64,000 nucleotides of DNA from positions 154,590 to 218,589 of the forward strand of contig NW_026991455.1 in NCBI RefSeq assembly GCF_036370855.1, written 5' to 3'. Numbering within the stretch: position 1 is the stretch's first letter; each line of letters starts with the position of its first letter. The position numbers and the translations under genes are program-made. Of the stretch, positions 13,301-21,538 are shown piece by piece. The notes below the pieces were generated by a model that saw nothing but the letters and a program-made list of their open reading frames with translations, was not told where the DNA came from and did not search any database. The DNA comes from Dromaius novaehollandiae. Lineage: Eukaryota; Chordata; Aves; Casuariiformes; Dromaiidae.

Positions 13301-13712
13301 TGCCCAAAATGGGGCACACGAATGTGTGCCTTGCGTGCCTTTGCTTGGGCACAGATTGGGCTAGAGTAGAGGGGACTTTGTTCCGAGTTGGCCAGGAAGT
13401 GCGTTTGCTGTCCTTGGCATGTGGCAGGACCCAACAGAGAAGAGGCAGTGGCTCTTGGTGGTTCTCTCAGTGTGCCTTTGCCTCAAAATGCCTCCTTTTG
13501 CTTTGCAGGCGGTGAAGACAGCTGGGCTGGCATCGGCCAGGTCAGCCCAGCCGATGGACTGGTCGAGCTCAGGCAGCAGCTCCCAGGTAGGTGGTGGCAG
13601 GAGTTAGTTTGGGGAGAGGTGGGGAGGGTGGCTTGGCAAGGGTGTGTGCCGCTGAGCAGAGAGGTGCCATTGCGAGATGGTCTTGGAAGTGAGAGCTTGG
13701 AAGCCTGTTGTG
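7353..13712 (+). repeat. Tandem exon-cassette array A, units 1-16
   Basis: Sixteen tandem units each hold a 78-nt cassette preceded by a pyrimidine-rich CTTTTGCTTTGCAG-type acceptor and followed by CAG/GTAGGT. Cassettes start at 7461, 7897, 8288, 8678, 9027, 9330, 9768, 10158, 10596, 10987, 11423, 11856, 12244, 12635, 13071 and 13509, and each ends 77 nt later. Spacers vary from 225 to 360 nt; the cassette never changes length. Phase 0 is open in all units and gives 26 residues starting like VVKTAGLASA and ending DWSSSGSSSQ. Cassette 1 has TAG in phase 1, and phase 2 opens with TGA. G-runs just after most donors are typical of short introns. I do not recognise the protein. No transcript is shown, so exon status is inferred from the sequence. 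Confidence 0.7.
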
Positions 13713-14097
13713 TGTTGGAAACTTGCACGGGAGGAGCCGACGGAGGGAAGACCCAGACGCTCAATATGAGTGATCAGTGTACTTCAACTTTATTAGGTGT
13801 GGTCTTTCTTTATATAGCACAGGACTAATCAGGCTCATACATATTGCAAAAGCTGAGCTCCTTATTGGTAACAGCAATTTGGTTTACCCAGCAACTTCTG
13901 CATTACATCACCCGCAAGTTCCCAGGACTAATCATTGATAACACCTTGGAGCCAAGGACAATGTGTCCTTGGCTCTAGCTGTTTTTACTCTCATACGGGA
14001 CTTGGTTCACATCAACTGTGTGCGATATGCACTTAGTTCTGCTTCCTTTAGTTGTTTAATCTTCACATGACCTCTGCCCTCAAGCCAGTCCTCCACA
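13713..14097 (-). repeat. Provirus 3' LTR
   Basis: 385 bp, paired with 20,814-21,198. TATA box at 13,808-13,816 and AATAAA at 13,789-13,794 on the minus strand. env ends inside its U3: the stop codon is at 14,007-14,009. Confidence 0.93.
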
Positions 14098-15452
14098 ATT
14101 CCCCCGTTTTTATTTTGTGCGAGAAAGACCTTTTTAGTTAATTGTTCAAGCTTTTGTGTTAAGCAGCTAAAAATCACTCTTACTACAATTAAAACTAATA
14201 CAATTATGAATAGAATACATAGCCCTTCTTTGATCAAGCTCAAAATCCAGGTACTCACATTACCAAACATCTTTCTAAACAGATCATCAAACCAATTATA
14301 CTGTACGGTGATTCTCTGGGTGTGGTCCTTTAGCCATTTCAATTGCTCATAGATTGACTGTCCATGATCAGAAAGATTAAAACAACACATTCCTTCAAAA
14401 TCCTCACACCCGTGTCCCTGTGCTAAAAGCAGAAAGTCTATAGCTGCTCTATTTTGCAACACTGCATGTCTCAGGCTATCCATATCCTGTGACATTTCAG
14501 AGAGAATTTGTGTAGTAACATTTGATTGTTTAACAGCCCAACAAGCAAGTTTATTTAGATTAGACATGGCATGCGCAACTGCAACGTTAGGAGCTAAAGC
14601 TGCGGCGAAAAACCTTTCCGCAGGCCCCCATAATTCTACATCATCAGCGCAATCTGAACCTAGTTTTTTCAATTCACGCTTGCCTCGACGATTCTCACTT
14701 CTTCTATGTCTGATTGCTGCAGTCAGATTTGACCAACGCTGATCATGTAAGTCAGGGGCAAAGAGTGTTAGGCGTCCTATATAACAAGGTCCCCCATAAG
14801 CATTTCCTGGCACACCTTGCCATGCTCTGTCACCACAAATTAGAAAAATACCAGGAGGCAGTGCCTTAGGGGCACTCATGGGCCACATTGAGTTGTGATC
14901 ATTTACTCCATAGGCCCCAAGTGGCTCACTATTATTGGAGTTATTCCACCCACAATAATTACCGTTGGCGTTAAACCCTAAAGTTCTAGACGTTATGTTC
15001 GTCCAATGAGTCTTATTTTGTTTACCTTTATTTAGTATAAAACAGGTTTGTGTCCAATTATCACTAGTGTTTCCTACTGCTACTGACCCTAACAAATCTA
15101 ATTCTTGTGGATCCCATGGCAACGAAATATTAAGATGTTGCAGTGCAGCAACCACTCCGTCTGAGAGGTTGCTCGAGAAGGACCCACTTAAGAGAGTAAG
15201 CGAAGTTGAGTACGGGCCTAACAGCTTGACCAATTCCTTTGGAGTTCCTATAGGCACCCCAAACAGACACGTCCGGAAGGGATCACTTCCTGAGGCTAGA
15301 GACAAACAAAAGGTACGCTGGTTAGTTTCGTTAGCCCATGTAACCCACATATTCTGTTGAGTATCAATCTGAGACAACATTGTAGACCCTTCAGCAATTA
15401 TCATGATCAATAGGACAATTTTGCGCAGAGTTGTCTGTCCGATTCTGAGCAT
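14007..15452 (-). CDS. env: Env glycoprotein of the provirus, alpharetrovirus-like
   Basis: 481 codons. A hydrophobic N-terminus (residues 10-21) is a likely signal peptide. The surface subunit has many N-glycosylation sequons. The RGKR furin-type site is at 256-259. TM has an internal fusion-peptide region bracketed by C268 and C304, an immunosuppressive-like segment near 331-348, the CX6CC motif C349...C356-C357, and a membrane anchor at about 408-428. Internal fusion peptide plus CX6CC is the avian alpharetrovirus pattern, unlike the beta-like gag-pro-pol, so the element looks recombinant. The last 29 codons lie in U3, past the polypurine tract. The surface subunit (about 259 residues) seems short for an alpharetrovirus. 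Confidence 0.92.
   Translation of the reverse strand: MLRIGQTTLRKIVLLIMIIAEGSTMLSQIDTQQNMWVTWANETNQRTFCLSLASGSDPFRTCLFGVPIGTPKELVKLLGPYSTSLTLLSGSFSSNLSDGVVAALQHLNISLPWDPQELDLLGSVAVGNTSDNWTQTCFILNKGKQNKTHWTNITSRTLGFNANGNYCGWNNSNNSEPLGAYGVNDHNSMWPMSAPKALPPGIFLICGDRAWQGVPGNAYGGPCYIGRLTLFAPDLHDQRWSNLTAAIRHRRSENRRGKRELKKLGSDCADDVELWGPAERFFAAALAPNVAVAHAMSNLNKLACWAVKQSNVTTQILSEMSQDMDSLRHAVLQNRAAIDFLLLAQGHGCEDFEGMCCFNLSDHGQSIYEQLKWLKDHTQRITVQYNWFDDLFRKMFGNVSTWILSLIKEGLCILFIIVLVLIVVRVIFSCLTQKLEQLTKKVFLAQNKNGGIVEDWLEGRGHVKIKQLKEAELSAYRTQLM
14099..14119 (-). other. 3' polypurine tract
   Basis: A purine-rich stretch on the minus strand ending AAAAACGGGGGAA directly before the U3 start (TGTGG, 14,097). 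It is the expected plus-strand primer site and lies inside the env reading frame at about codons 445-452. Confidence 0.9.
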
Positions 15453-18068
15453 AGTCTTTGTCCACAGTCGCTCCTTCGTCTATCACAGGTTTCGTAAATC
15501 TGCTGGGAACCCAAACCGGTCCTGTGGGAGAAGATATACACACATAACCGCGCCCTACATATATTACCTCTGCTGGACCTATCCATACTCCCGTTTTCAT
15601 GTCCCGGTATTTTACACTAAAGGTCCGACTACCAGCCTTTTCTTCTTCTATATGATGTTTGATTGCTGGTGGTTCTTTGTCATCCCCGAATACACACAAA
15701 TAGTTTAGTACGAATAGGGTCTTATCAATTTTTTCCTTGATGTCTAGGATATCCTTAAACTTTTCTATGTATTGTTTGACAGTGCTGTTTGCTCGTTCAA
15801 CAACCGCCTGACCTGTGGGTGAATGGGGAATGCCTGTTACATGTTTGATATTCCATAAGTTCATAAACTCCTTAATGGCTTTACTGACATAAGCAGGGCC
15901 GTTATCTGTTTTTATGGCTTCTGGGACCCCCATTACAGCAAAACAGCTGGTGAGATGGCGGCGTACATCTCGCACCCTTTCCCCAGACTGTGGTGTCACC
16001 CATATCATATGGCTGTAAGTGTCTATCGTCACATGCAAATATTTAAGCCGACCAAAACTAGGCACGTGAGTAACATCCATTTGCCAGATCTCATTCACCT
16101 TTAGACCTCGTGGGTTCACTCCCACCCCTATTCCTACACCCGCATTATGGTGACTACATATGGGGCATGATTTTACTATAGCCTGCGCGTCGGTCCTGCT
16201 TATCTGGTAGACCCGGGCGAGTCCTTTTGCATTTTGGTGAAAGGTAGCATGTGCTTCTCTGGCCCGGCAAAATGGCGATAGCGGCGCCTCCCTTGCTGGA
16301 GCAGCCACCAGTCTATCTGCCCTGGCATTGCCTTCTCCTAGACCTTCCTCCCAGAGATGGCTCCTAATGTGGACTACTGCATATGGTTCCTGTCGCTGTT
16401 CAATAGCAATTTGCAAACTAATCAGTAGGCTCGCCAGTCTTTTATTCTTGATGTCTCGTAAATTGGAGTCTTCGATTCTAGCAGCGAGGCCTACTACATA
16501 CAACGAATCCGATATTATGTTTAGTGGTGTATCTTTCCATTTCACAAATGCCCAGACAACAGCAAAAAGTTCCAAGGTTTGCAGCGAATCTCCTTCCTGG
16601 GCAGCTAATAATTTATGTTTCCAGCCCTCCTTATCTCTCCATGTCACTGCAGCAGTCCTGGACCGTCTTCCTGCATCAGTAAATACTGTTTGTGCCTCTT
16701 GCAGCGGTGACGCAGACCGCTTGGGCTTAATTATCCAGTTATGGTTCTCCATCCACGCTAATGTAGTGGACGGCAGCGGCTTTGCTACTATATTCGCCCC
16801 ATCCTGTAACAAAGCGGCTTGTAACTCCATTGAGTTTTGCATATACCACTCTAGGTCGTTGGGTTTCAATGGCAGCCAAATGGTATTCGGTGGTGCTCCC
16901 TCAATTTGCAATATTCGGTTTCTTCCTTTCCTAATGAGTTCGGCCAGCGTTGAAATTTTTTCTTGAATAGTTCGTTTTGGTTGTAACGGTGGTGCTACCC
17001 ATTCTAGTACAATGGGTTCCGCCAACCCTCTTCTTTCCCCCGTTTTTATTTTGTGTTGTGTAATGGCTCCCATTAGGTATTGTGGGCCACATAATATAGT
17101 AAGATCAAGTGGCTGATTTTCCAGGCGTCGGTGCGTAGCACGCGTAGTAATTAGGGATGCAATTTCCTGGAGTACCCGTTGCTGTTCCTCTGTGAGCGTG
17201 ACGGCAGCCGCTGGGTCTGTTCCCTTCAGCAAGGGGCGTAGCAGATTTAAAAGTTCATTAGGAATGCCGACAACCGGACGGATCCATTGGAGGTCTCCTA
17301 ATAGTTTTTGAGCATCATTGAGTGTTCTTATGTCAGTCCTGATTGTCAATTTCTGTGGTCTGATGGTGGCATTCGAAATATGCCAACCTAGATACTGCCA
17401 GGGGCTGGATTCCTGTACCTTTTCCGGAGCCACCACAAGTTCCTTTTTCTTTAATTGTGTGATTAGATCAAATTTTTGTTCAGGAGAAAAAGGGTTTTTT
17501 TGTGCCAACAATATGTCGTCCATGTAGTGATATATCATGGTCTCTGGCCACTGTTGACGTAACGGTTGAAGTGCCGCATCGACATAGAGTTGACAGAGGG
17601 TTGGTGAGTTTCGCATACCCTGCGGTAGTACTGTCCACTCAAATCTTTGGTCTGGCCCCTCTCTATTGATAGCAGGGAGTGTAAATGCAAATCGCTGTTT
17701 ATCATCTTCATGGAGGGCTATGGTAAAGAAACAGTCCTTTAAATCTACGATTAGCAGGTGCCAGCCTTCTGGGATCATTGCTGGGCTGGGTAACCCCGGT
17801 TGTAAAGCACCCATGTCATACATCTGTCTGTTTACAGCACGTAGATCATGTAAAAGTCTGTATTTGCCGGATTTTTTCTTGATCACAAATATTGGGGTAT
17901 TCCAAGGGCTGGTAGATAGTCTTAGATGACCTTGTTTGTACTGTTCCTTTACTAGTTCATGTGCTTGAATGAGACTTTCCCGTTTAAGCGGCCATTGCTC
18001 TACCCACACAGGCTGATCAGTCCTCCAGCTGAGTGGGATTGGGAAAGTCCAGGCAATGGCCGGTGCTA
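15391..18068 (-). CDS. pol: Pol (reverse transcriptase, RNase H, integrase) of the provirus
   Basis: Made by -1 frameshift at 18,069-18,075; the first in-frame Met is at 18,009 and 872 codons follow it (numbering from that Met). RT: D89 in VDLKD and YMDD at 162-165. RNase H: D445, E480, D501 and D565. Integrase: zinc-binding H587-H591-C615-C618, then catalytic D645, D702 and E738 with 35 residues between the last two. All catalytic residues are present. A 21-nt copy of the 3' polypurine tract lies at codons 319-325. The end overlaps the env start by 62 nt in another frame. Confidence 0.94.
17035..17055 (-). other. Second (internal) polypurine tract in pol
   Basis: On the minus strand these 21 nt, ending AAAAACGGGGGAA, are identical to the 3' polypurine tract region at 14,099-14,119. 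Here they encode HKIKTGE in pol; near the 3' end the same bases are read in another frame of env. A central polypurine tract is known from lentiviruses and spumaviruses, where it primes an extra plus strand. That role here is inferred. Confidence 0.55.
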
Positions 18069-18959
18069 TAAAGGGTGTTCCGAGGTAAGCACCATACCCA
18101 TCTGGGCAAGGATATCGCGCCCTATTAATGTTTGCACTCCTTCAGGTAGGGGTAAAATGGAAACGGAGCAATTCACCACCTTGTTCCCTATAGTCCATTG
18201 TAGCGTCGATGATTTTCGGGCGAGGGTGACCCCGCCTACCCCAGCTACCATAGAGCTGGTCTCTCGGGTTGGCCAATGTTGGGGCCAAATCTTAGTGCTA
18301 ATTATTGATACATCCGCTCCAGTGTCCAATAAGGCATTAGTGCGTATAGATTCTTCTTTATACTTTACAGTCACGGTTTGTCGGGGCCTTTGATGCATTC
18401 CGACAGTCAGTAATGCTGCACTTCCAGTGGAACCAAAAGCACCATAGCCTCGTGGTTGCTCTTTCGCTGGTGCCACCCCTTCAGTCAGGTGGGGAAGCGG
18501 AATAAGTTGAGCTATTCTCGATCCTTGTGGTATGTGCATAGGTGGAAACATTGCTGAAACCACAATTTGTATTTCCCCGAAATAGTCCTTGTCGATCAAT
18601 CCTGTCAAAACTTGTAATCCTTTCATTGTAGCGGACGATCTTCCAATCAGTAAGGCACCTATCGGCTCATGATTAATAGTTACTGGTCCATAGACATTCG
18701 TCCGGATTCTTGTTGGCTTTGTATCCAATAAGGTGGCGTCTACTGCTGTTGCCAAGTCCAGTCCGAGACTCCCTCTGGTGGCTGGTCGAAGACAAAGGGA
18801 TTCATGCTGTTCGGAGTGGAGCTGGGCGCCGGGGGGGTCGGTAGTTGTGTTAACTGCGGGGGTTGCTGGGTTGTTGTTGTGGTGAAGGCCGCCTTTTGTG
18901 TCGTCGCAGGGCGGCTCGTCCCGCTTCTTTGGGCGTTTCCCGAACCAGCCTTCCAGCAA
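18066..18959 (-). CDS. pro: dUTPase-protease (pro) of the provirus
   Basis: Open for 297 codons, but the Met at 18,959 is not the real start: the product should enter by -1 frameshift from gag near 18,938, about residue 7. Residues about 63-180 show all five dUTPase motifs: GSLGLDLA, IGRSS (105-109), GLIDKDYFGE (120-129), PQGSRIAQL and RGYGAFGSTG (170-179). The protease follows with LDTGAD (211-216) carrying the catalytic Asp, and GRDIL (280-284). dUTPase fused upstream of protease in its own frame is the betaretrovirus arrangement. The frame ends in TAG right after the pro/pol slippery site. Confidence 0.92.
   Translation of the reverse strand: MLEGWFGKRPKKRDEPPCDDTKGGLHHNNNPATPAVNTTTDPPGAQLHSEQHESLCLRPATRGSLGLDLATAVDATLLDTKPTRIRTNVYGPVTINHEPIGALLIGRSSATMKGLQVLTGLIDKDYFGEIQIVVSAMFPPMHIPQGSRIAQLIPLPHLTEGVAPAKEQPRGYGAFGSTGSAALLTVGMHQRPRQTVTVKYKEESIRTNALLDTGADVSIISTKIWPQHWPTRETSSMVAGVGGVTLARKSSTLQWTIGNKVVNCSVSILPLPEGVQTLIGRDILAQMGMVLTSEHPL
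18069..18075 (-). promoter_or_regulatory. pro/pol -1 frameshift slippery site CCCTTTA
   Basis: C CCT TTA on the minus strand, in the pro frame and directly followed by the pro stop TAG (18,066-18,068). The pol frame is -1 relative to pro and stays open from this point into the long pol ORF. It fits the X XXY YYZ rule exactly. Confidence 0.82.
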
Positions 18960-20578
18960 GCCGCTCCGTCATGTCTACTGCTTTTGCAGTTGGGACACCA
19001 TACTCTACTAGCTTGGCATTCTCTGCGAAGATGGCCAACAATGCCGCATCGGTAACAGCGTGCCGCAACGCCGCATCGGTAGCAGCGTGCCAATCGTCGA
19101 TCAGGGGGGATATTTCCGCCGGGATTTTGCAAAGGAGCAAGGGCAGCGAATACCTGTCTTTGATTCTGTTGCATATTATCCCGCAACGCCTGTGCTTGCT
19201 CTCTCATGCTCTCTCCTAATTGTCTCACCGCCTCTACTAGCATAGCTTGCGGTCCTACAGGTACCTGCGCCATTCTTTCTAGCCCCTCCTCAATAGTCCA
19301 TGTTCCCGGGAGCGTGGCTAAAATACTACGCGTTGAAGGGTTACTATTCTGTATTGCACATTGTTTCAAGATAGTCCCCTTCAGATAATCTGGTACCCCT
19401 GCTGCTTGTATAGCATTGGCTACTCTGTCAATAAACAAGCCGAAAGGCTCTTCCCGGCCCTGCTTTATTCCCATATAAGATGGGATACCCCCTGGCTCCT
19501 TTAATTGATCAAGCGCCCGCCTTGCTAGTTTCATTGATTCTTTAGCTTTATCTGGTCCCAGCAGGGCCTGCGCTTCTAAACGGAAATACGCGCCTATCCC
19601 CATCAACTCATCTAACGTTACTCCATACAACGGGTCCCCTGGAGCCCTTATAACAGCTACCGCTCCCTGGCATACTGCGTGCCAATGCGCGTTAAACAGC
19701 AGCTGCTGATGCTGTGTTAGTATTAACTTCATTATGCTGCGTATATCCCCCGGCAACAATATATTTGTTCCCCAAATATAATCCAATATCTGTCGGGTTG
19801 GTTCCCCCTTTATTCCCGAATCATTTACAGTAGATCTCAATTGCGTTAACAACTTCCAATCTAGATTTGTCATATTTACGGTGACATTTCCCTGAGCATC
19901 GGGGGGCGAATATGCCACGGGGAATGCCTGACTTAGTTGTACTGCTGCCTCGTAATTCCCTTCCTGCATAGCTTCCCTTGCTATTTTTTCCCACTTATTA
20001 GCACTACTCGCGGGACCTGATACAAATGGGTTGGTGTTTGTGAAAAAAGGGTTTGCTTCCGATCCCCCGCCCCCCCCCCTCCCATCCTCTATTGGAGGTG
20101 CTGAGGGAGGAGGGGGGATCTGCCGCATGCTCAATGTTACTCCTTTTGGCAGGCCCGTGTTCCCAGACCCTCCCTGAGCAATAGTAAAGGTTCGGATCGA
20201 GGGGGGCGATGGGTATGGGGACACAGGGGACACCTCTGCATGCGGGGGTTCCTTGAACCCATCGGGGCGTCCCAAACGCTCCGCGGCGGCGGCAGCTACT
20301 TTCTGCTCAGCCTGATGTACTGCAAGAGCATTAGTAACTGCCCTCCACGGCTTCATCAGCTTTTTTGCTGTCTTGTTATCACTTATTACTTCATCAAACA
20401 ACTTATCCCCAAATTTTCTCCATTCAGTTTGTTCGAACACGGTATCTGGGTTAACAAAACACCCCTTAGCCACTCCGTAAGCTAATAGCCCTGGGAGTTC
20501 CTTATGACATTCTATTCCTTGAATACCTCGCTTTTCTAAAAAGCATCTTAATAAATCATAAGCCGCTTGTCGCTCCAT
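18740..20578 (-). CDS. gag: Gag polyprotein of the provirus
   Basis: 612 codons with a good start context (ACCATGG). Gag forms the virion core at the cell membrane. Visible: no Gly at position 2, so no N-myristoylation; a PSAP late-domain motif at residues 158-161, the type that recruits ESCRT-I; the capsid major homology region around 372-385 (KQGREEPFGLFIDR); and two CCHC zinc knuckles, C508-C511-H516-C521 and C528-C531-H536-C541. Residues 497-505 and 506-514 are a near-exact 9-residue tandem repeat that duplicates only the start of the first knuckle. The frame ends 220 nt past the start of the protease frame. Intact length suggests a recent element. Confidence 0.93.
   Translation of the reverse strand: MERQAAYDLLRCFLEKRGIQGIECHKELPGLLAYGVAKGCFVNPDTVFEQTEWRKFGDKLFDEVISDNKTAKKLMKPWRAVTNALAVHQAEQKVAAAAAERLGRPDGFKEPPHAEVSPVSPYPSPPSIRTFTIAQGGSGNTGLPKGVTLSMRQIPPPPSAPPIEDGRGGGGGSEANPFFTNTNPFVSGPASSANKWEKIAREAMQEGNYEAAVQLSQAFPVAYSPPDAQGNVTVNMTNLDWKLLTQLRSTVNDSGIKGEPTRQILDYIWGTNILLPGDIRSIMKLILTQHQQLLFNAHWHAVCQGAVAVIRAPGDPLYGVTLDELMGIGAYFRLEAQALLGPDKAKESMKLARRALDQLKEPGGIPSYMGIKQGREEPFGLFIDRVANAIQAAGVPDYLKGTILKQCAIQNSNPSTRSILATLPGTWTIEEGLERMAQVPVGPQAMLVEAVRQLGESMREQAQALRDNMQQNQRQVFAALAPLQNPGGNIPPDRRLARCYRCGVAARCYRCGIVGHLRRECQASRVWCPNCKSSRHDGAACWKAGSGNAQRSGTSRPATTQKAAFTTTTTQQPPQLTQLPTPPAPSSTPNSMNPFVFDQPPEGVSDWTWQQQ
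18935..18941 (-). promoter_or_regulatory. gag/pro -1 frameshift slippery site GGGAAAC
   Basis: G GGA AAC on the minus strand, with GGA and AAC exactly in the gag frame (zero-frame codon begins at 18,940). It is placed early in the gag-pro overlap. The pro frame is -1 relative to gag. GC-rich sequence that could form a stem (GGG...CCC) follows within 15 nt. The same heptamer class serves gag-pro in primate betaretroviruses (family knowledge). Confidence 0.85.
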
Positions 20579-20582
20579 GGTT

Positions 20583-20592
20583 ACTCACGTAC
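20583..20592 (-). other. Candidate major splice donor
   Basis: The minus strand reads GGTACGTGAGT just upstream of the gag start codon, giving two overlapping donor matches (GTACGT and GTGAGT). It is the obvious donor for a spliced env mRNA. Assignment is from sequence only. Confidence 0.4.
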
Positions 20593-20793
20593 CGTTGCAA
20601 CCTTTGCAAGACCTGCGGCGAGACTTTCTGGCAGGACCCCGTCTTGTCCTGGGCACGGACCCCCTTTGTTTGTGTCCTCTCCACCTCCTCTGTAACTCTG
20701 GCACGTAGACCCCCTTTTGTGTCACGTCGCCTATAGCACAGCAGGACCAGCTGTCTCTAGCACTCTGTCGACTCCTGAGTTTTTAATCACCGG

Positions 20794-20811
20794 GTCCCTG
20801 TTCGGGCGCCA
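20794..20811 (-). other. Primer binding site, tRNA-Lys3 type
   Basis: The minus strand reads TGGCGCCCGAACAGGGAC, the 18-nt complement of the tRNA-Lys(UUU) 3' end. It starts 2 nt after the LTR end, as expected for an unintegrated end that loses two bases. Confidence 0.92.
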
Positions 20812-20813
20812 TT

Positions 20814-21198
20814 TGTTGGAAACTTGCACGGGAGGAGCCGACGGAGGGAAGACCCAGACGCTCAATATGAGTGATCAGTGTACTTCAACTTTATTAGGCG
20901 TGGTCTTTCTTTATATAGCACAGGACTAATCAGGCTCATACATATTGCAAAAGCTGAGCTCCTTATTGGTAACAGCAATTTGGTTTACCCAGCAACTTCT
21001 GCATTACATCACCCGCAAGTTCCCAGGACTAATCATTGATAACACCTTGGAGCCAAGGACAATGTGTCCTTGGCTCTAGCTGTTTTTACTCTCATACGGG
21101 ACTTGGCTCACATCAACTGTGTGCGATATGCACTTAGTTCTGCTTCCTTTAGTTGTTCAATCTTCACATGACCTCTGCCCTCAAGCCAGTCCTCCACA
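20814..21198 (-). repeat. Provirus 5' LTR
   Basis: 385 bp, TG...CA. On the minus strand it has a TATA box TATATAAAG (20,909-20,917) and, about 14 nt downstream, AATAAA (20,890-20,895), so U3 holds both the promoter and the poly(A) signal and R is probably short. The first 91 nt of U3 also carry the env tail reading frame, with Glu where the 3' LTR has Lys (position 21,158). Confidence 0.93.
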
Positions 21199-21538
21199 AT
21201 TGTGCATCCATGCTTGTGTGCTTTTGGTTTTGCACACAGTGGAGCACAAATGTGTACCTTGTGTGCCTTTGGTTGTGCCCAGAATGGAGCATAATGCAAC
21301 AGACGTTGTTGCTGGGACACCTGGGCATGTGTTTGCTGTCCTTGGCATGTGGCAGGACCCGACAGAGAAGAGGCAGTGGCTCTTGGTGGTTCTTTCCAAG
21401 GGCCTTTGCCTTAAAATGCCTCCTTTTGCTTTGCAGGTGGTGAAGACAGCTGGGCTGGCATCGGCCAGGTCACCCCAGCCGATGGACTGGTCGAGCTCAG
21501 GCAGCAGCTCCCAGGTAGGTGGCAGCAGGTGTTAGTTT
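21199..21538 (+). repeat. Tandem exon-cassette array A, unit 17 (after provirus)
   Basis: The rest of the unit split by the provirus, plus the last cassette at 21,437-21,514 with CTTTGCAG before it and GTAGGT after it. Removing the provirus and one target-site copy gives 436 bp between cassettes 16 and 17, one of the normal array periods. Array homology stops at about 21,538, where unrelated sequence begins. Confidence 0.8.

Larger units (their letters stand above)
13713..21198 (-). mobile_element. Near-complete endogenous retrovirus (beta-like gag-pro-pol, alpha-like env)
   Basis: A 7,486-bp provirus lies antisense to the exon array. Order on the minus strand: 5' LTR (20,814-21,198), tRNA-Lys primer site, gag, dUTPase-protease, pol, env, polypurine tract, 3' LTR (13,713-14,097). 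Both LTRs are 385 bp, start TG and end CA, and differ at three positions (13,798/20,899; 14,006/21,107; 14,057/21,158). The flanks are GTTGTG at 13,707-13,712 and ATTGTG at 21,199-21,204, a 6-bp target-site duplication with one mismatch. No stop or frameshift interrupts the four main frames beyond the two programmed frameshift sites. This points to a recent insertion. Whether it is expressed is unknown. Confidence 0.95.

Noticed and set aside
7474-13434. Recurrent minus-strand frames of 90-150 codons in the exon arrays
   Set aside because: They span cassette and spacer alike, change frame between units because many periods (391, 436, 349) are not multiples of 3, and start at arbitrary Met codons.
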